A program made the position numbers and the translations under genes. A stretch of DNA of 64,000 nt from Artemisia argyi (Eukaryota > Streptophyta > Magnoliopsida > Asterales > Asteraceae): positions 171,163,090-171,227,089 of the forward strand of contig CM060687.1 of NCBI GenBank assembly GCA_030686995.1. The letters run 5' to 3'. Numbering within the stretch: the stretch's first letter is position 1; the number at the start of each line of letters is the position of its first letter. The notes under the pieces are model-generated. The model saw only the letters and a program-made list of their open reading frames with translations, did not search any database and was not told where the DNA came from. Shown one piece after another: positions 34,732-50,143 of the stretch.

Positions 34732-35317
34732 GACTGATGCTAGTGGGTGTTGCTTGGCAACCACAACCCCACAATGCAACGTGACTCTCCCCCTAGCTCC
34801 TCCAAAAGCAACGTGTCACCCATGACTTTTTCCAAAACTCGGTTGCACTCCCAACCGAAACAATTGAATGATAAAGCCTTTAATTTTGGAACGTTGGGGA
34901 CTAAAGGCAATTAATTTTCAAACGTTGGTGGCTTGTTTCAGCGGTTGGACCCTTTTTCTTTGTGGTTTATGTATTTGAAGAAACAGAGGTGTGTAATGAG
35001 GTGGAAAAAAAATTCTTTCGGGCCATTTTCATTTAGCACCCTCACATTTTATAGTAATTACATTTTTGTCCTAACTTTAGTACTTATACAAGTCAAAATA
35101 AGTGCTAAATGATTTACCAAAATAACGGTTTCAGCCCATGTTTGAAATATTTTTGCTACAAGTGGTCCAAAAAAAAGTGAAAAAAAAGTTAGGGGTTGCT
35201 TTTGTGGTCACCACTAGCTAGTTATGGTTGAGGTGGAGTTGTGTAGAGAGAAAACTGAGGTGACGCTGACGTGATGGGGTTGCTTGGGTGAGAAAGTGGT
35301 CACCACTAGCATTAGTC
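34732..35317. mobile_element. Foldback MITE, 586 bp, TTA duplication
   Basis: The ends GACTGATGCTAGTGG and CCACTAGCATTAGTC are inverted repeats with one mismatch. TTA is present on both sides (34729-34731 and 35318-35320). Subterminal GGTTGCTTGG/CCAAGCAACC blocks also pair. The TSD points to PIF/Harbinger type. No coding sequence. It lies about 670 bp upstream of the receptor kinase start. Confidence 0.7.
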
Positions 35318-35320
35318 TTA

Positions 35321-35982
35321 AAGTACTATTTTTTCATTTTTATATTTTTACATTTACTAGCATATATTGGTTTGTGTACCAAAATGACTATCTGTTTAAC
35401 CAAATGCAAGATTTGTGACAAAAATCTAAAGTGATCCAAATCAATCAACTAAAACAAAGTTAAAAAATAAAAAATAAGGGATAATTTTATGTATATCATT
35501 TTTACTAGTTTTTTATGCATACATTGTTTTTAACTTTGTCGAAGGTAGTAGAATTTGGTCTGTTCTTGGGCCAACAATCAAGAGTTATTGGACAATTTCT
35601 TGCCAGGAAGCCCGAGTGAATATTTTAATAGTCCCTCGGCTAATGATATATACATATAATTGACTATATATGGTTCGCATATAGTTCATTCATTGATTTA
35701 CCTATTGTGGATATTAATTGAAAGCTAATTACATAGTATAAACTGTTGAGATTTTAAGATAAGAGTTGAAACACTTGAAGCAAAATGTACAAATTATCCC
35801 ACTTAAACTGTATGATGTTGTTTGTCTGGTATTAATTACTTTGGCAACTTGTCATGCATGTGGCTATTGAACCAGCCACGATAACCTCAGCTTTGTGGCA
35901 TTGCAAAGAAGACTTGTTGACCCCAACATACGGTAGGTGATATTAACACTTTGATTCCGTTCTAGAGATTAGATTTAAAAAA
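35321..35982 (+). promoter_or_regulatory. Putative promoter region of the receptor kinase gene
   Basis: AT-rich, without transposon ends. It holds GTATATCAT and CATATATGG-like words but no single clear TATA box at a fixed distance. It is assigned only by position between the MITE and the gene. Confidence 0.35.
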
Positions 35983-39188
<3,206 letters not shown>

Positions 39189-39860
39189 AAAGCCTTTATG
39201 ATACTTCCATTATAGCACGTTTGCGTTCCTTTTCCTCTTACCTTCATGTACAAGCTTATATATATGTCTGCTCCCAAAGTTTTACTTACGACATAAGATT
39301 AAATTTCTATATAATCATATTTAGTAATAAATCAAAGTTACCATAAATGTACCTAGACCGTTTAAAGTGGGATAATGTGACATTTAGTCGCTAGATAACC
39401 AGTTTCACCTACCAATCCCTGTTGTAATTAAAGGGACATCAAACATGTTAAAATAAGAAACAACTAATGCTAAATGCAAGGGAAAAGATTCACGGTTAAA
39501 TGTAATTTCGTCCCAGATTAAATGTCAACCTTTCTCTTTTGATTTATCCCAAAACGTTTTACAAAAAAAAGATAATAGAAGGCAGTTGCTAGTCCATGAC
39601 TAAAATAACAATACTTAATCCTCCACGAGGGTAACTTGTCTACAACCATGTATATGTTGAGTATATGGAATAAGGTCATATCGAAATAATGATATAACAA
39701 AAAACAAAATTTTGACTTGCAAATGATAGCATAAACATGTTGTTTACAAACTTAAACTAACATCTTCTTATGGCATATAGTTGAGACTATAATTCTGTGA
39801 AGCAAGTAAAACCGGGGCAATACACGACTAGTTCGGACTCATCTGGGTCGGTTGTTTAGC
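39189..39860. other. 3' flank of the receptor kinase gene
   Basis: AT-rich with no gene seen. AATAAA-like words occur near 39327 and could serve polyadenylation. Confidence 0.4.
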
Positions 39861-39861
39861 C

Positions 39862-39968
39862 TCATTTTTTTGGTTGATTATGTTCGGGTAACTTTAGTAC
39901 ACCCTCTTTCAGTAAAGGCCGCAATTCTTTCTTTGCTAACTTAAGCACCTTAGGATCCGTGGTTTCCA
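39862..39968 (-). pseudogene. Short coding remnant cut by the hAT element
   Basis: On the minus strand the target DNA reads METTDPKVLKLAKKELRPLL, then KEGVLKLPEHNQPKK and a stop. It is Lys/Leu-rich and looks like the C-terminus of a real protein, but I do not recognise it. The upstream side continues at 57727 onwards, after the hAT element, where the frame is broken by a stop. Confidence 0.3.
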
Positions 39969-41948
39969 TGTATGCGCAGGGCCGGTCATGAGATTTCGGA
40001 TGCCCTGGGCGAGCCGAGTGAATATGCCCCTTGTAAACAAACAACATATTTTTTCGGATGCCAGGCGGCTCATCCTCACGCCGATTTTTATTCATTAAAT
40101 AAAACGATACAATATGAGGAGATAAACTCCGAATACAAGTTCGGCAACATTGATCACCTAAATCGATGTCTTCGTGCGTTTCTTGAAGCAAAAACATCAA
40201 TTATCTTGTCATAGTCAACATTTGCTAAAAAGCTACTACCATTATTCTCACTAACATTAACCTCATTAGTTTCTATATTTTCATTGTTTTTAGGATTTTC
40301 ATTATCATCATTAATGTTAACCTTATCATTTTCTAGGTTTTCATTATTTATAGGATTTTCATTATCTATATTAACGTTAACCTCGTCATTATTTCTTCAA
40401 CATTATTATTATATTTTTCGTTCTAACTACATACCCTTCCATAGAATCGTGTTGAGGTCGCTCTAATTCTTGTTGAATTTTTTTTCGTTTCCTATTTTGG
40501 GCACCTGACGGTTGTGAGCGATGCAACATGACAAAATAGAGAGTAAATTGTCTAATATTCTACAAAAGCAAAAATAATGAGTATGGAACAATATCCCCTA
40601 ATCAAATTTATGAAGAGAAAAATGATGATCTTTTGTTTGTTAAATGCTTTTACAATTCTAAACTTATTTCCCGTGATCACAAAGCTATCAAATAGCCTTC
40701 CGCCTTGCCTACCGTTTTCTTTTCTTCTAAGTTGTAAAACTGCCGTTATATCTTATTAAATATTTAGTGATTTTGCCATGTTTCTTTTTCTAGTGCTTCG
40801 TCTGTCTGGGAATATTAGTGGGGTCGATCATATATATTAATGTTTTTTATTAATTTGGGCCGACACGAATTTGTTAACTCGTCTGTTGTAACACCCCCAA
40901 AATTACGGGTCCAGCGGAAGCATACATGTCACTGGGGTGCTACTCAATTGGTATCACAACAAAAGTATAAAGAACGGTTTTTAGATCAACCGTTTAAAAG
41001 AAATTTCATAGTCAAAAGTATTTGGTTTACATCCTTCAAAAATAGTGCGGAAATACAAGCCCATAAGATGATTTATACGGTCCCAATTATCTCAGAGTCA
41101 TCTATGACCATGCCATGCCATGCCAAAGCCTTCAACAGTTAGCTATCGCCTTAAACCTGAAAATACATGCTAAAAAGTGTCAACACGAGGTTGGTGAGTT
41201 CATAGGTTTTAAAAAAATAGCAATTTAGTATAAAAGAAATGTGAGTTCGATAAAAGTTTTGTGACCATTGTGTCGCTCACAATGTCATGAAAAATATAGT
41301 TTACTTTCAAGTAAATGTAACGATGTGGACCACAAGGTTTTCGAGTGTGAAAAACCGTTCACATATAAATCAAGTTCAATTTTAGTGACTACTGCTTTAC
41401 TCACAGCGTCATGAAATATCAATAAAGCAAACCATAAGTATAGGGCATAAAGTTGGACCATAGGCAAAGTATGTGATCATTACAACGAATATAATGTCAC
41501 ATAAAAGTAAAAGTCTATTACGCTAGCACTAAGTTCATGCAACCGAAGCTAAACAGTTTAGTATGCCATAATGTAGCACATATAATAATAGTGAGGGCCC
41601 ATAGCGAGTGTTTAACCCAATACACTCGTAGTCCGACTTGGTATACGTTCGCATTGACCCGTCTGGCCAACCGAACGGGGGAGTTACCCCCAATAGATCT
41701 ATTTATATCAATCGCGCTTCCTAACGAGAATTAACGGTTCATGAAAGTGGGCATAACAGTGGGTTCAGGGCTTAGGCTAACTACGCAATAGTGTTGAGAA
41801 ATCAAGATAATAGTATGGTCCAGAAAATGTTTTGCATGTTTCTCACCCCATAGTTTTGTAAGCGAGTATAAGTAAAGTGGGGCTATAAACTCACATATAT
41901 GTTTCAAGCACTTGTGTCCATGAGAAAACAATCAAGTATGCAACCAAT

Positions 41949-43142
41949 TGTCACACCCCCAAAATACCTGAATGGCAGCGGAATTGAATACCTGAGGGTG
42001 TAACGGATCATAGCACACAAGCAAGGATATATTGAACGACCTAAAGTGTCGTTTTAAAAATAAGTCGTTTGATTCATTCAAATATTCAGAGTTATAAAGA
42101 CATAGGTCCCAAAAGTTTGAAAAGTTTACGGAAACAAGTTTAGTACAATCAAACGACGTTTCAACATAAGTGCAAGAAAGTCCGAATGAGCCATATCATC
42201 CTTGTTACACAAAATGACTCCATGCATGCCATGCGAATATGCCTTAGTTACCTGAGAAATACATTGCGAAAAACGGTCAACATAAAGTTGGTGAATAATC
42301 ATAGGTTTGTAAGTAAATCGTAAGTACATAAGCCACAAGTAATAAGTAAACCGACAAGAATGTCAAAAAGCTACATTGTCTCATAAGTTCATGACCCCGA
42401 AGCTAGACTTAGTAATGCCCCACCAGAGTGTTTACCAGACACTCAATTCGTTAAGACATGAAATGCATTCGTCCCGTTGGAGCAACCCAACGCGAATGGA
42501 GGCGTCACCCTCGATAGATCTATCCACTCACTCCCGCTTAGTACTAGAAATTAACGGTCCATGATAATAAAAGGGGACTTGTCAAGACGTGGTAATAAGG
42601 CAACTTAAGCAATGTATGGAATTTGTAATACTTGGGCATGTACAAAAATAATTGTGCAATGTATTCTCCCCCGTGGGATTTAAAATCAAATAAGTAATTA
42701 AAACGGGGCTATGAAGACTCACCTCGAAGTGATGGTACAAAGATGGTGCAATGAGGTAAAAGTAGTCGGGACAATGAGGCGCGCGCACTAGCCGCAACCT
42801 AAATGGATAATCGCGATCTAATTAAGATCAAGCCGTAATGAAATGAATGCACATGCACATGATGCTCATACCACTCGTAAATTGGAAATACTAGTTATCG
42901 TCATATTAAAATAGTTTCCATACTTAGGAAAAATATGTCCATATATAGAAGTATATAACTTGTCGTATTGTCTTGTATGAAAAATGTTAGCGTTAAATTC
43001 CTTGTGTCGAAAACCTTGAAATAACGTCGTTAAGTCGTATAAATATACTCTTGGGTCGTACGTATTCATTTGTTAAGAATATAGTCATTAGTAACGTTTC
43101 GAGAAAAATATACCATTTAGCGCGTACGTTATTATTTTTATT

Positions 43143-43235
<93 letters not shown>

Positions 43236-45012
43236 TGACGATGTTAAAATGGGTATAACTTGGTCGTTTTAAGCTCGTTTTCCTTGTTCTTTATGTCCAC
43301 GGATTCATCTTTGTATATACTAGTATATTTTTGATAACTCGGCTCCTTTAGGTTACGTTTAATGCCTCTTTTTACCCATTGAAATCTGCCAAACAGCAAG
43401 CAGTTTTTGTAAAAGTAGTTTTCGTCGTTAAATTTGCAAAAATCATATCTCCTTCGTTATAAGCTTGTTTTAGTCCATTCTTTCGCCTAAAGTTTCGTTT
43501 TTGAATGTATTTTATAAATCTTTGGTCAAAACTTGGCCACCATCTACTGATTTTCCCACGAAATGAAAATAGGGACAGTAGGTATTTCAAATGTTTCAAA
43601 AACCATTTTCAAGTCTCCAAGCTAGTTCTAACCTCAATCAAACCACTTTCAAACACCACAAAGCTAGTCTAAACCTACCATACACCTTCTTAGGGTGTCA
43701 TGGGTCCTTAAACATCATCAATCCACTAGGTCTAACAAGGGTTTCTTATGTGTCCATTTCTATGGCTCAAAGTTACATATGTACAAAATAAAGTGGTATA
43801 AGTCATTATATGCATGAGTTCTTGTAAGAAATAAATATAAACATGGTAATAACTTGTAAAAATCATAAAAATGAGTTTGTTAACTTACTTGAAGGTTTAG
43901 GGAGTTTGGATGATAAAAACCTACTAATCCTTGAGTTTTTATTTCAAAACTCCAACAAGGATGACTATATGAACTAGTTTATACCTAGATCTTGTAAAAT
44001 TTGTTCTCCTTGCTCCTTGAATCACCTAGGTCGAATACACCTTAAGAGAAAATGAGTGAAAAGTTTTCTTGTGCAAGTAAAAATGATTTTGTGATAAAGA
44101 TGGTGAAAAAAAAGTTTATTATATACTTAGGAGACAAATGTTAGGTTGCATTTAATTTGGTTGGTGTAGTTAGATATTTTAGGACCAAGGGGGGGGGGGG
44201 GGGGGTGGGTTGGCCGGCCCATAAAGGAGGGAAAGGGGGGGGGGGGGGTTTGTCTTGGGTTTAATTAGGGAAAATTAGTGGTAAAGTGTAGTTGTGTTAG
44301 TTTTAGGTTTAATCGGGTACCGGGTTTGTTAGAAATAAATTTTATTGAAGTTATTCGGGACGTAATAAAGTCGTAAAAATTGTAAAAATATGCCGGGTAC
44401 AGGTACGGAGAGTTTGGGTGATTATCGTTTAATTTTGTTGAAAACCGTCGTTATTAAGTTAAACGTACGACACGTAATAAATAAATTTCCAAAATACCGG
44501 GTAAATTAATATTATAATTTTTATATTATAAAAATGAGTATAAAAATATATTGGGACAATAGTCGGGAGTGTCGGACATGTTAGACACATTTATAGTTCG
44601 CGTATTAGTGTTTATTTAAAATAAACGTACGTAAATCGTTAATTGTACCAAAAGTATAAATTTAATTATCCTACGAGTGGAATAGCATGCAAGTGCCCTA
44701 ATGATGATGTGCAGACTACTTCTAGTCTGTATGAAATGTCCCTGATAATAATGCATGAATTCGCTCCTGAACCAATACGGTTACGCGAATTTGAACACTC
44801 GTAAACTAAATTTACGACGACATGAGTAATGTACGTGAATAGTGGTTTCCTCTCGGGAATGAATAGTGTCAAGTGAATAGTAAAATTTCTGAATGTGTCT
44901 CGGAATGTCAAATTGACCTAAAAAACGATGAATAGTAAAACGATGAATAGTGATCGATGAATAGTAATTTGTCGATGTTTGGAAAAATGACCTGAAATTG
45001 TGGGTTGTGACA
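41949..45012 (-). repeat. 3' LTR of the Ty3 element
   Basis: 3064 bp, nearly identical to 51268-54347. It contains an (AT)n tract (43149-43232), two G tracts (44189-44205 and 44235-44248) around GGCCGGCC, and a run of GAATAGT motifs near the end at 44830-44970. Confidence 0.95.
43149..43232. repeat. (AT)n microsatellite in the 3' LTR
   Basis: 84 bp, against 82 bp in the other LTR (52468-52549). Confidence 0.95.
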
Positions 45013-45030
45013 GTCGCCCATCCAAAAAGG
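45013..45030 (-). other. Polypurine-type tract before the 3' LTR
   Basis: On the minus strand GGATGGGCGAC directly precedes the 3' LTR, the expected place for plus-strand priming. Confidence 0.6.
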
Positions 45031-45046
45031 AATTCAGTCCCTGAAT

Positions 45047-46561
45047 TCAGTTAGTGTTGGTCTCGGTAATCGGCTTGGTGAAAAGTTGTGGATACTTGCG
45101 TCGTATTTGGTCTTCTCGTTCCCAAGTAAACTCGGGTCCTCTTCGAGAATTCCAGCGAACCTTCACGATCGGAATTCGACTTTGTTTCAACTGTTTGATC
45201 TCGCGATCCATTATTTCAACTGGTTCTTCCACAAAGTTAAGCTTGTCATCGAGTTGTATTTCTTCTAATGGTATAATAGCAGACTCGTCCGAAAGACATT
45301 TCTTGAGGTTCGAAACATGAAACGTGTTGTGTACGTTGCTAAGTTCTGATGGAAGTTCAAGCTTGTAAGCAACCGGACCAATCCTTTCCAGGATCTTGAA
45401 TGGCCCAATGTATCTCGGGTTCAACTTCCCGCGTTTTCCAAATCGTATCACGCCCTTCCAAGGCGAGACTTTCAACATGACTTTGTCTCCGACCTGAAAT
45501 TCCAATGGTTTGTGTCGAACATCTGCGTAGCTTTTCTGTCGACTTCTAGCAGTTTCGAGTCTCTCTCGAATCTGAATTATCTTTTCTGTCGTTTCTTGTA
45601 CCATCTCCGGGCCAGTACATTGTACTTCACCGACTTCGGCCCAACAAACTGGAGATCGACACTTACGACCATAAAGTGCCTCGAATGGTGCAGCCTTAAT
45701 GCTCGAATGGTAGCTGTTGTTGTAGGAAAACTTGATCAACGGCAAATGGTTAGCCCAACCATTTCCAAAGTCAATCACACATGCTCTAAGCATGTCTTCA
45801 AGTGTCTGAATAGTTCTCTCACTCTGACCATCGGTCTGAGGATGGTAAGCAGTGCTCATGTCTAACTTGGATCCAAAAGAATCTTGTAATGACCACCAAA
45901 AGTTTGAAGTAAAACGACTATCTCTGTCGGAAATGATGGAAACTGGTGCACCGTGTCTTGAGACGATTTCCTTGACATAAAGTCTAGCAAGTTGTTCCAT
46001 TGAATAAGTCTCTCTAATGGGTATGAAATGAGCTGATTTGGTAAGACGATCAACAATTACCCAAATAGCATTGAAACCTCCTGACGTCTTAGGAAGTTTA
46101 GTGACAAAGTCCATAGCAATACGTTCCCACTTCCATTGTGGAATCTCTGGTTGTTGAAGTAACCCTGACGGTTTCTGGTACTCGGCTTTCACTTTAGCAC
46201 AAGTAAGACATTTGCTGACGTACATAGCTATTTCTGCTTTCATGTTCGGCCACCAATAAAGCTTCTTGAGATCCTGATACATCTTATCAGAACCTGGATG
46301 AATAGAGTACTTCGACTTGTGTGATTCATGCATAATCAATTCTCGCACTCCACCATAGAGTGGTATCCAACTTCGTTCCTTGAAGTATAACACTCCATCT
46401 GATCTCTTTACAAAGCCATTTTCACTTTCTGGCATACCATAAAGTTTCTCAAGTGGTCGATGTTCTTCTTTGAGAGCTTCAATCTGAGCTTCTAGAATCT
46501 TCGATGGTAATGGCGAAATGATAGTCATTCCCAATGACCTAACTCTCAAAGGTTTGAGTCG
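45047..46561 (-). CDS. Integrase and chromodomain-like tail of the Ty3 element
   Basis: Open from the in-frame TAA at 46562-46564 to TGA at 45047. The first Met is at 46549, but in the active element this would be the continuous C-terminal part of Pol, so no separate start is expected. Seen: an H2C2 zinc-binding segment ([13 protein letters not shown] then CLTCAKVK), the catalytic core with AMDFVTKLP (Asp), ISDRDSRF (Asp) and TDGQSERT (Glu), then [13 protein letters not shown]. The C-terminal [16 protein letters not shown] is a chromodomain-type end that helps target integration. The integrase inserts the cDNA copy into the genome. All three acidic residues are present. Confidence 0.93.
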   Translation of the reverse strand, partial: RLKPLRVRSLGMTIISPLPSKILEAQIEALKEEHRPLEKLYGMPESENGFVKRSDGVLYFKERSWIPLYGGVRELIMHESHKSKYSIHPGSDKMYQDLKKLYWWPNMKAEIAMYVSKCLTCAKVKAEYQKPSGLLQQPEIPQWKWERIAMDFVTKLPKTSGGFNAIWVIVDRLTKSAHFIPIRETYSMEQLARLYVKEIVSRHGAPVSIISDRDSRFTSNFWWSLQDSFGSKLDMSTAYHPQTDGQSERTIQTLEDMLRACVIDFGNGWANHLPLIKFSYNNSYHSSIKAAPFEALYGRKCRSPVCWAEVGEVQCTGPEMVQETTEKIIQIRERLETARSRQKSYADVRHKPLEFQVGDKVMLKVSPWKGVIRFGKRGKLNPRYIGPFKILERIGPVAYKLELPSELSNVHNTFHVSNLKKCLSDESAIIPLEEIQLDDKLNFVEEPVEIMDREIKQLKQSRIPIVKVRWNSRRGPEFTWEREDQIRRKYPQLFTKPITETNTN

Positions 46562-48820
46562 TTATTTTCGGCTAAGTGCATCTGCTACAACATTTGCTTT
46601 TCCTGGGTGATATCGGATTTCACAATCGTAATCACTCAACAATTCTAGCCAACGACGTTGTCTCATATTAAGTTCCTTCTGATCGAGTATATGCTGTAAG
46701 CTCTTGTGGTCGGTAAAAATTACACACTTTGTACCATAAAGGTAGTGTCTCCAAATCTTGAGTGCAAAAACTACCGCACCCAACTCCAAGTCGTGCGTAG
46801 TGTAATTCTTCTCGTGTATCTTAAGCTGTCTAGATGCATAAGCTATCACCTTCTCGTTTTGCATTAGCACAGCTCCAAGTCCTTGATGCGAAGCATCGCA
46901 ATATACCACAAAGTTCTCAATACCTTCAGGTAGTGACAAAATCGGTGCGCTACAAAGCTTTTGTTTCAATAATTGAAATGCGGACTCTTGTTTTTCTCCC
47001 CACTCGTACTTTTCATTCTTTTGTGTTAGCTTTGTCAACGACTTTGCTATCTTAGAAAACCCTTCGATAAACCTTCTGTAATATCCGGCAAGTCCTAGGA
47101 ATTGACGAATTTCTGTAGGAGACTTGGGCGTAGCCCAATCCTTAACTGCCTCGATCTTTGCCGGGTCAACTTGTAATCCTTGGCTATCAATAACATGGCC
47201 AAGAAATTGAACTCTGTGTATCCAAAAATCACACTTAGAAAACTTGGCATACAATTGCTCCTTCTTGAGTAGTTCCAGGATTGTTCTGAGATGTTCTTCG
47301 TGATCTTCCTTACTCTTGGAATAAATCAAAATATCGTCAATGAATACGATCACAAACTTATCGAGATACGGTTTGCACACCATATTCATGAGATCCATAA
47401 ATACTGCAGGTGCGTTGGTTAATCCAAAAGGCATCACTTGAAATTCATAATGACCATAGCGTGTTCTAAATGCCGTCTTCGGGATATCCTCTTCCCGAAC
47501 TTTAAGTTGATGGTAACCGGATCTTAAATCAATCTTGGAATAAAAACTAGAACCTTGTAACTGGTCGAACAAGTCGTCAATTCTGGGGAGTGGATAACGG
47601 TTCTTCACCGTTAACTTGTTCAGCTCACGATAGTCGATGCACATCCTGAAAGTTCCGTCCTTCTTCTTCACAAACAAAACCGGCGCTCCCCAAGGCGAGG
47701 AACTCGGTCTAATGAATCCTTTGTCCAAAAGTTCTTGTAGTTGATTCGACAATTCTTGCATTTCCGAAGGTGCAAGTCTATACGGTGCTCGTGCAATTGG
47801 TGCAGCTCCTGGCACTAATTCAATTTGAAACTCAACTTGGCGTGTAGGCGGAAGTCCTGGCAATTCTTCCGGAAAAACCTCTTGAAATTCCTTAACAATT
47901 GGCACATCTTCAAGTCGTTTCTCATCCGACTTCTTCTCCGTGATGTGAGCCAAGAATGCATAACAACCCTTCTTTAGGTACTTCTCGGTTTTAATGCACG
48001 ATATAATACTGAGTCTAGTTCCACTTCGCTCTCCGCGAACAACCAAAGTTTCACCGTTATAAGGAAGGTGAACAACTTTCTCATCGCAAATAATCCTTGC
48101 TCGATGCCGAGATAACCAATCCATACCGATCACAACGTCGAAACTTCCAAGTTCTACGGGCATAAGGTCTATATTGAATGGATGGTTTAGGAAATTTATG
48201 GTGCAACCACGGACAATGGTGTTGGTGTTAACTAAAGATCCATCGGCTAGTTCAACGATATAAGAAATGTCTAATGGGGTCGGTTCTATGTTAAGTAAAG
48301 GTGCAAATGCAATAGAAACAAAACTTCTATCCGCTCCTGAATCAAATAAAATGGATGCATAACGATTATTAACGAGGAACGTACCCGCAACAACATTCGG
48401 GTCTTCTTTGACATCGTCTCCTCCCATAACATAAGCTCTTCCTCGAGCCCTTCCATCTTGATTCCCAGTTCCTTGATTCTTCTTCTTTGGGCACTCATTC
48501 TTAAAGTGTCCAAGTTCTCCACAGCCAAAACATGTTACCGGTGGTTTCTGATTGCCACCAAAGTTTGGACTCTTGCAATCTTTGATGTGATGACCAACCT
48601 TCTTGCAGTTGCCACATAGATCCGGGCAACGTCCTGGATTATGATGCTTCTGACACCTCTCACACTTGGGTAAATTACCCTCATATCCTTTCCTTTCAGT
48701 CGGCCCTGCAGCATAAGCCTTTGCCACTTCTTGCCTCTTAGGTGGCGGCTGAACAGCGTTTCCACCTTGGTTGTAATCAAACCTTCTCTTGTTGTTGTTG
48801 TTATTGTTTGAATTGTTGTT
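46562..48820 (-). CDS. Gag zinc knuckles, protease, reverse transcriptase and RNase H of the Ty3 element
   Basis: The same frame as gag after the TGA at 48821. The first Met in the open part is at 48727. Order: two Cys-rich knuckles ([13 protein letters not shown], then [14 protein letters not shown] and [14 protein letters not shown]), aspartic protease with [11 protein letters not shown], reverse transcriptase with [15 protein letters not shown] and the catalytic [10 protein letters not shown], then RNase H with [13 protein letters not shown] and TDHKSLQHI, ending ALSRK-TAA. FIDD replaces the common YVDD. The TAA lies at the usual RNase H-integrase junction, inside a frame that continues directly into integrase. 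It is a point-mutation stop rather than a frameshift. Function: processing of the polyprotein and copying RNA into DNA. Confidence 0.94.
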   Translation of the reverse strand, partial: NNNSNNNNNNKRRFDYNQGGNAVQPPPKRQEVAKAYAAGPTERKGYEGNLPKCERCQKHHNPGRCPDLCGNCKKVGHHIKDCKSPNFGGNQKPPVTCFGCGELGHFKNECPKKKNQGTGNQDGRARGRAYVMGGDDVKEDPNVVAGTFLVNNRYASILFDSGADRSFVSIAFAPLLNIEPTPLDISYIVELADGSLVNTNTIVRGCTINFLNHPFNIDLMPVELGSFDVVIGMDWLSRHRARIICDEKVVHLPYNGETLVVRGERSGTRLSIISCIKTEKYLKKGCYAFLAHITEKKSDEKRLEDVPIVKEFQEVFPEELPGLPPTRQVEFQIELVPGAAPIARAPYRLAPSEMQELSNQLQELLDKGFIRPSSSPWGAPVLFVKKKDGTFRMCIDYRELNKLTVKNRYPLPRIDDLFDQLQGSSFYSKIDLRSGYHQLKVREEDIPKTAFRTRYGHYEFQVMPFGLTNAPAVFMDLMNMVCKPYLDKFVIVFIDDILIYSKSKEDHEEHLRTILELLKKEQLYAKFSKCDFWIHRVQFLGHVIDSQGLQVDPAKIEAVKDWATPKSPTEIRQFLGLAGYYRRFIEGFSKIAKSLTKLTQKNEKYEWGEKQESAFQLLKQKLCSAPILSLPEGIENFVVYCDASHQGLGAVLMQNEKVIAYASRQLKIHEKNYTTHDLELGAVVFALKIWRHYLYGTKCVIFTDHKSLQHILDQKELNMRQRRWLELLSDYDCEIRYHPGKANVVADALSRK

Positions 48821-49639
48821 TCAGTTATTGGGATAGTTGCGGTTCCGATTGTTGTTATAGTTGTTGTTGTTCCGAGTGTTGGTGTAGTTGGTGTTGTTTG
48901 AACGATAGTTGTTGTTGACAGCAGATTTTCCTTTTACCACTTGGACCATGAGTTTCTGAGTTATACGAATAGCCTCTTCCATTGATTGAGGATCAAAAGA
49001 AATCACATCTCCTCGAACACTTTCAGGCAATCCACCAACAAAGTTTTCCATCTTTTTCTCATCATCGGGAACCATAGTTGGACATAGTGCAGCCAACTCC
49101 TGAAACCTCCTGAAATAAGTCTCAATGTCATCACCTTTAGTCACAAGCTCATAAAATTCCGTTTCCATCTTTTGCACCTCGGTACGAGGGCAAAACTTCT
49201 TTGTCATCAATTTCTTGAATTCCTCCCTAGTAAGCTTGTAAGCATTTTCCATACCAATCGGCTGAGCATACGAATTCCACCAAGACATAGCTTCATCAAG
49301 AAGCATACCTGTAGCAAATTTTACCTTTCTGACGTCCGGGCATCCGCACATGAGAAATACATTCTCAGTCTTTTCAAACCAGCGGATTAAAGCAACCGCT
49401 CCTTCAGTGCCCTTAAATTTGATAGGATCACTAATCTTGAAATCTTTCCATGTACATTCACGCCTAGTAGCAGTTGGTTCAACTGTTCCTGTATTAGAAG
49501 CAGTCTCAGCAGCCCTAGCAGCAACCTCAGCTCTCTCAATCTCCAGAGCTTCTGCAATACTATCCCTGACCAACTTGCGGATAGCGGCTTGAGTCATAGC
49601 GGGTGTTTCTGGTGCAGTCTTACTCTTCCTTGGTGCCAT
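48821..49639 (-). CDS. Gag capsid-like protein of the Ty3 element
   Basis: 272 codons from ATG at 49639 to TGA at 48821-48823. It starts MAPRKSKTAPETPAM. It includes the retrotransposon Gag core (WKDFKISDPIKFKGTEG, then WFEKTENVF, MSWWNSY and FVGGLP) and ends in an Asn-rich stretch (NNNYNNNRNRNYPNN). The frame continues past the TGA with more Asn codons and then the zinc knuckles, so the TGA splits one original gag-pol frame. The Asn-rich tail is encoded by AAC repeats. Gag would package element RNA in cytoplasmic particles. Confidence 0.92.
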   Translation of the reverse strand: MAPRKSKTAPETPAMTQAAIRKLVRDSIAEALEIERAEVAARAAETASNTGTVEPTATRRECTWKDFKISDPIKFKGTEGAVALIRWFEKTENVFLMCGCPDVRKVKFATGMLLDEAMSWWNSYAQPIGMENAYKLTREEFKKLMTKKFCPRTEVQKMETEFYELVTKGDDIETYFRRFQELAALCPTMVPDDEKKMENFVGGLPESVRGDVISFDPQSMEEAIRITQKLMVQVVKGKSAVNNNYRSNNTNYTNTRNNNNYNNNRNRNYPNN

Positions 49640-50143
49640 ATTTCTGATAAATCACAATGGAAATAACCATGAGAAAAATCATAATAGAAATAGTCATCGA
49701 ACCAAAGATGTACACCCACAACATGTATATATATATACAACCACAACGAGTATAAATACAACCACGACATGTACGAATACAACCACAATCTGTCTAGACA
49801 TCACCACGACAAGTATATATATACAACCACAACAACCACGACACGTATATATACAACCACAACAACCACGACACGTATAGATACAACCACAACCTGTATC
49901 AATGCGATAATAATAAAGAGCAACCACGAAACATCATAAATATAATCACAACACATGAATATAATACATGAAAATTTCGGCCTACATGGACCGATATAAT
50001 ATATAGCACAACATTTCCAACATAGTAGAGTCGCACTTGATATATTTGTTTGTACAACAACCAAAAGACTACAAGTTCTTGAACTATGTCCCACATCCCG
50101 GGACTAGGAAAATAATAAAAGCTAATATAATACCAGTCTACGT
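49640..50143 (-). repeat. Spacer with ACAACCAC minisatellite between the extra frame and gag
   Basis: About 49720-49900 consists of imperfect repeats of ATACAACCACAAC with AACCACGACACGTATAT (plus-strand wording). Tandem copies occur near 49821-49845 and 49856-49880. The short frames in it are low-complexity artefacts. The rest shows no gene. Confidence 0.75.

Noticed and set aside
39862..40200. 112-codon minus-strand frame taken as one protein
   Set aside because: It is a chance fusion of the hAT terminus with the host remnant METTDPKV. The 8-bp TSD lies in the middle.
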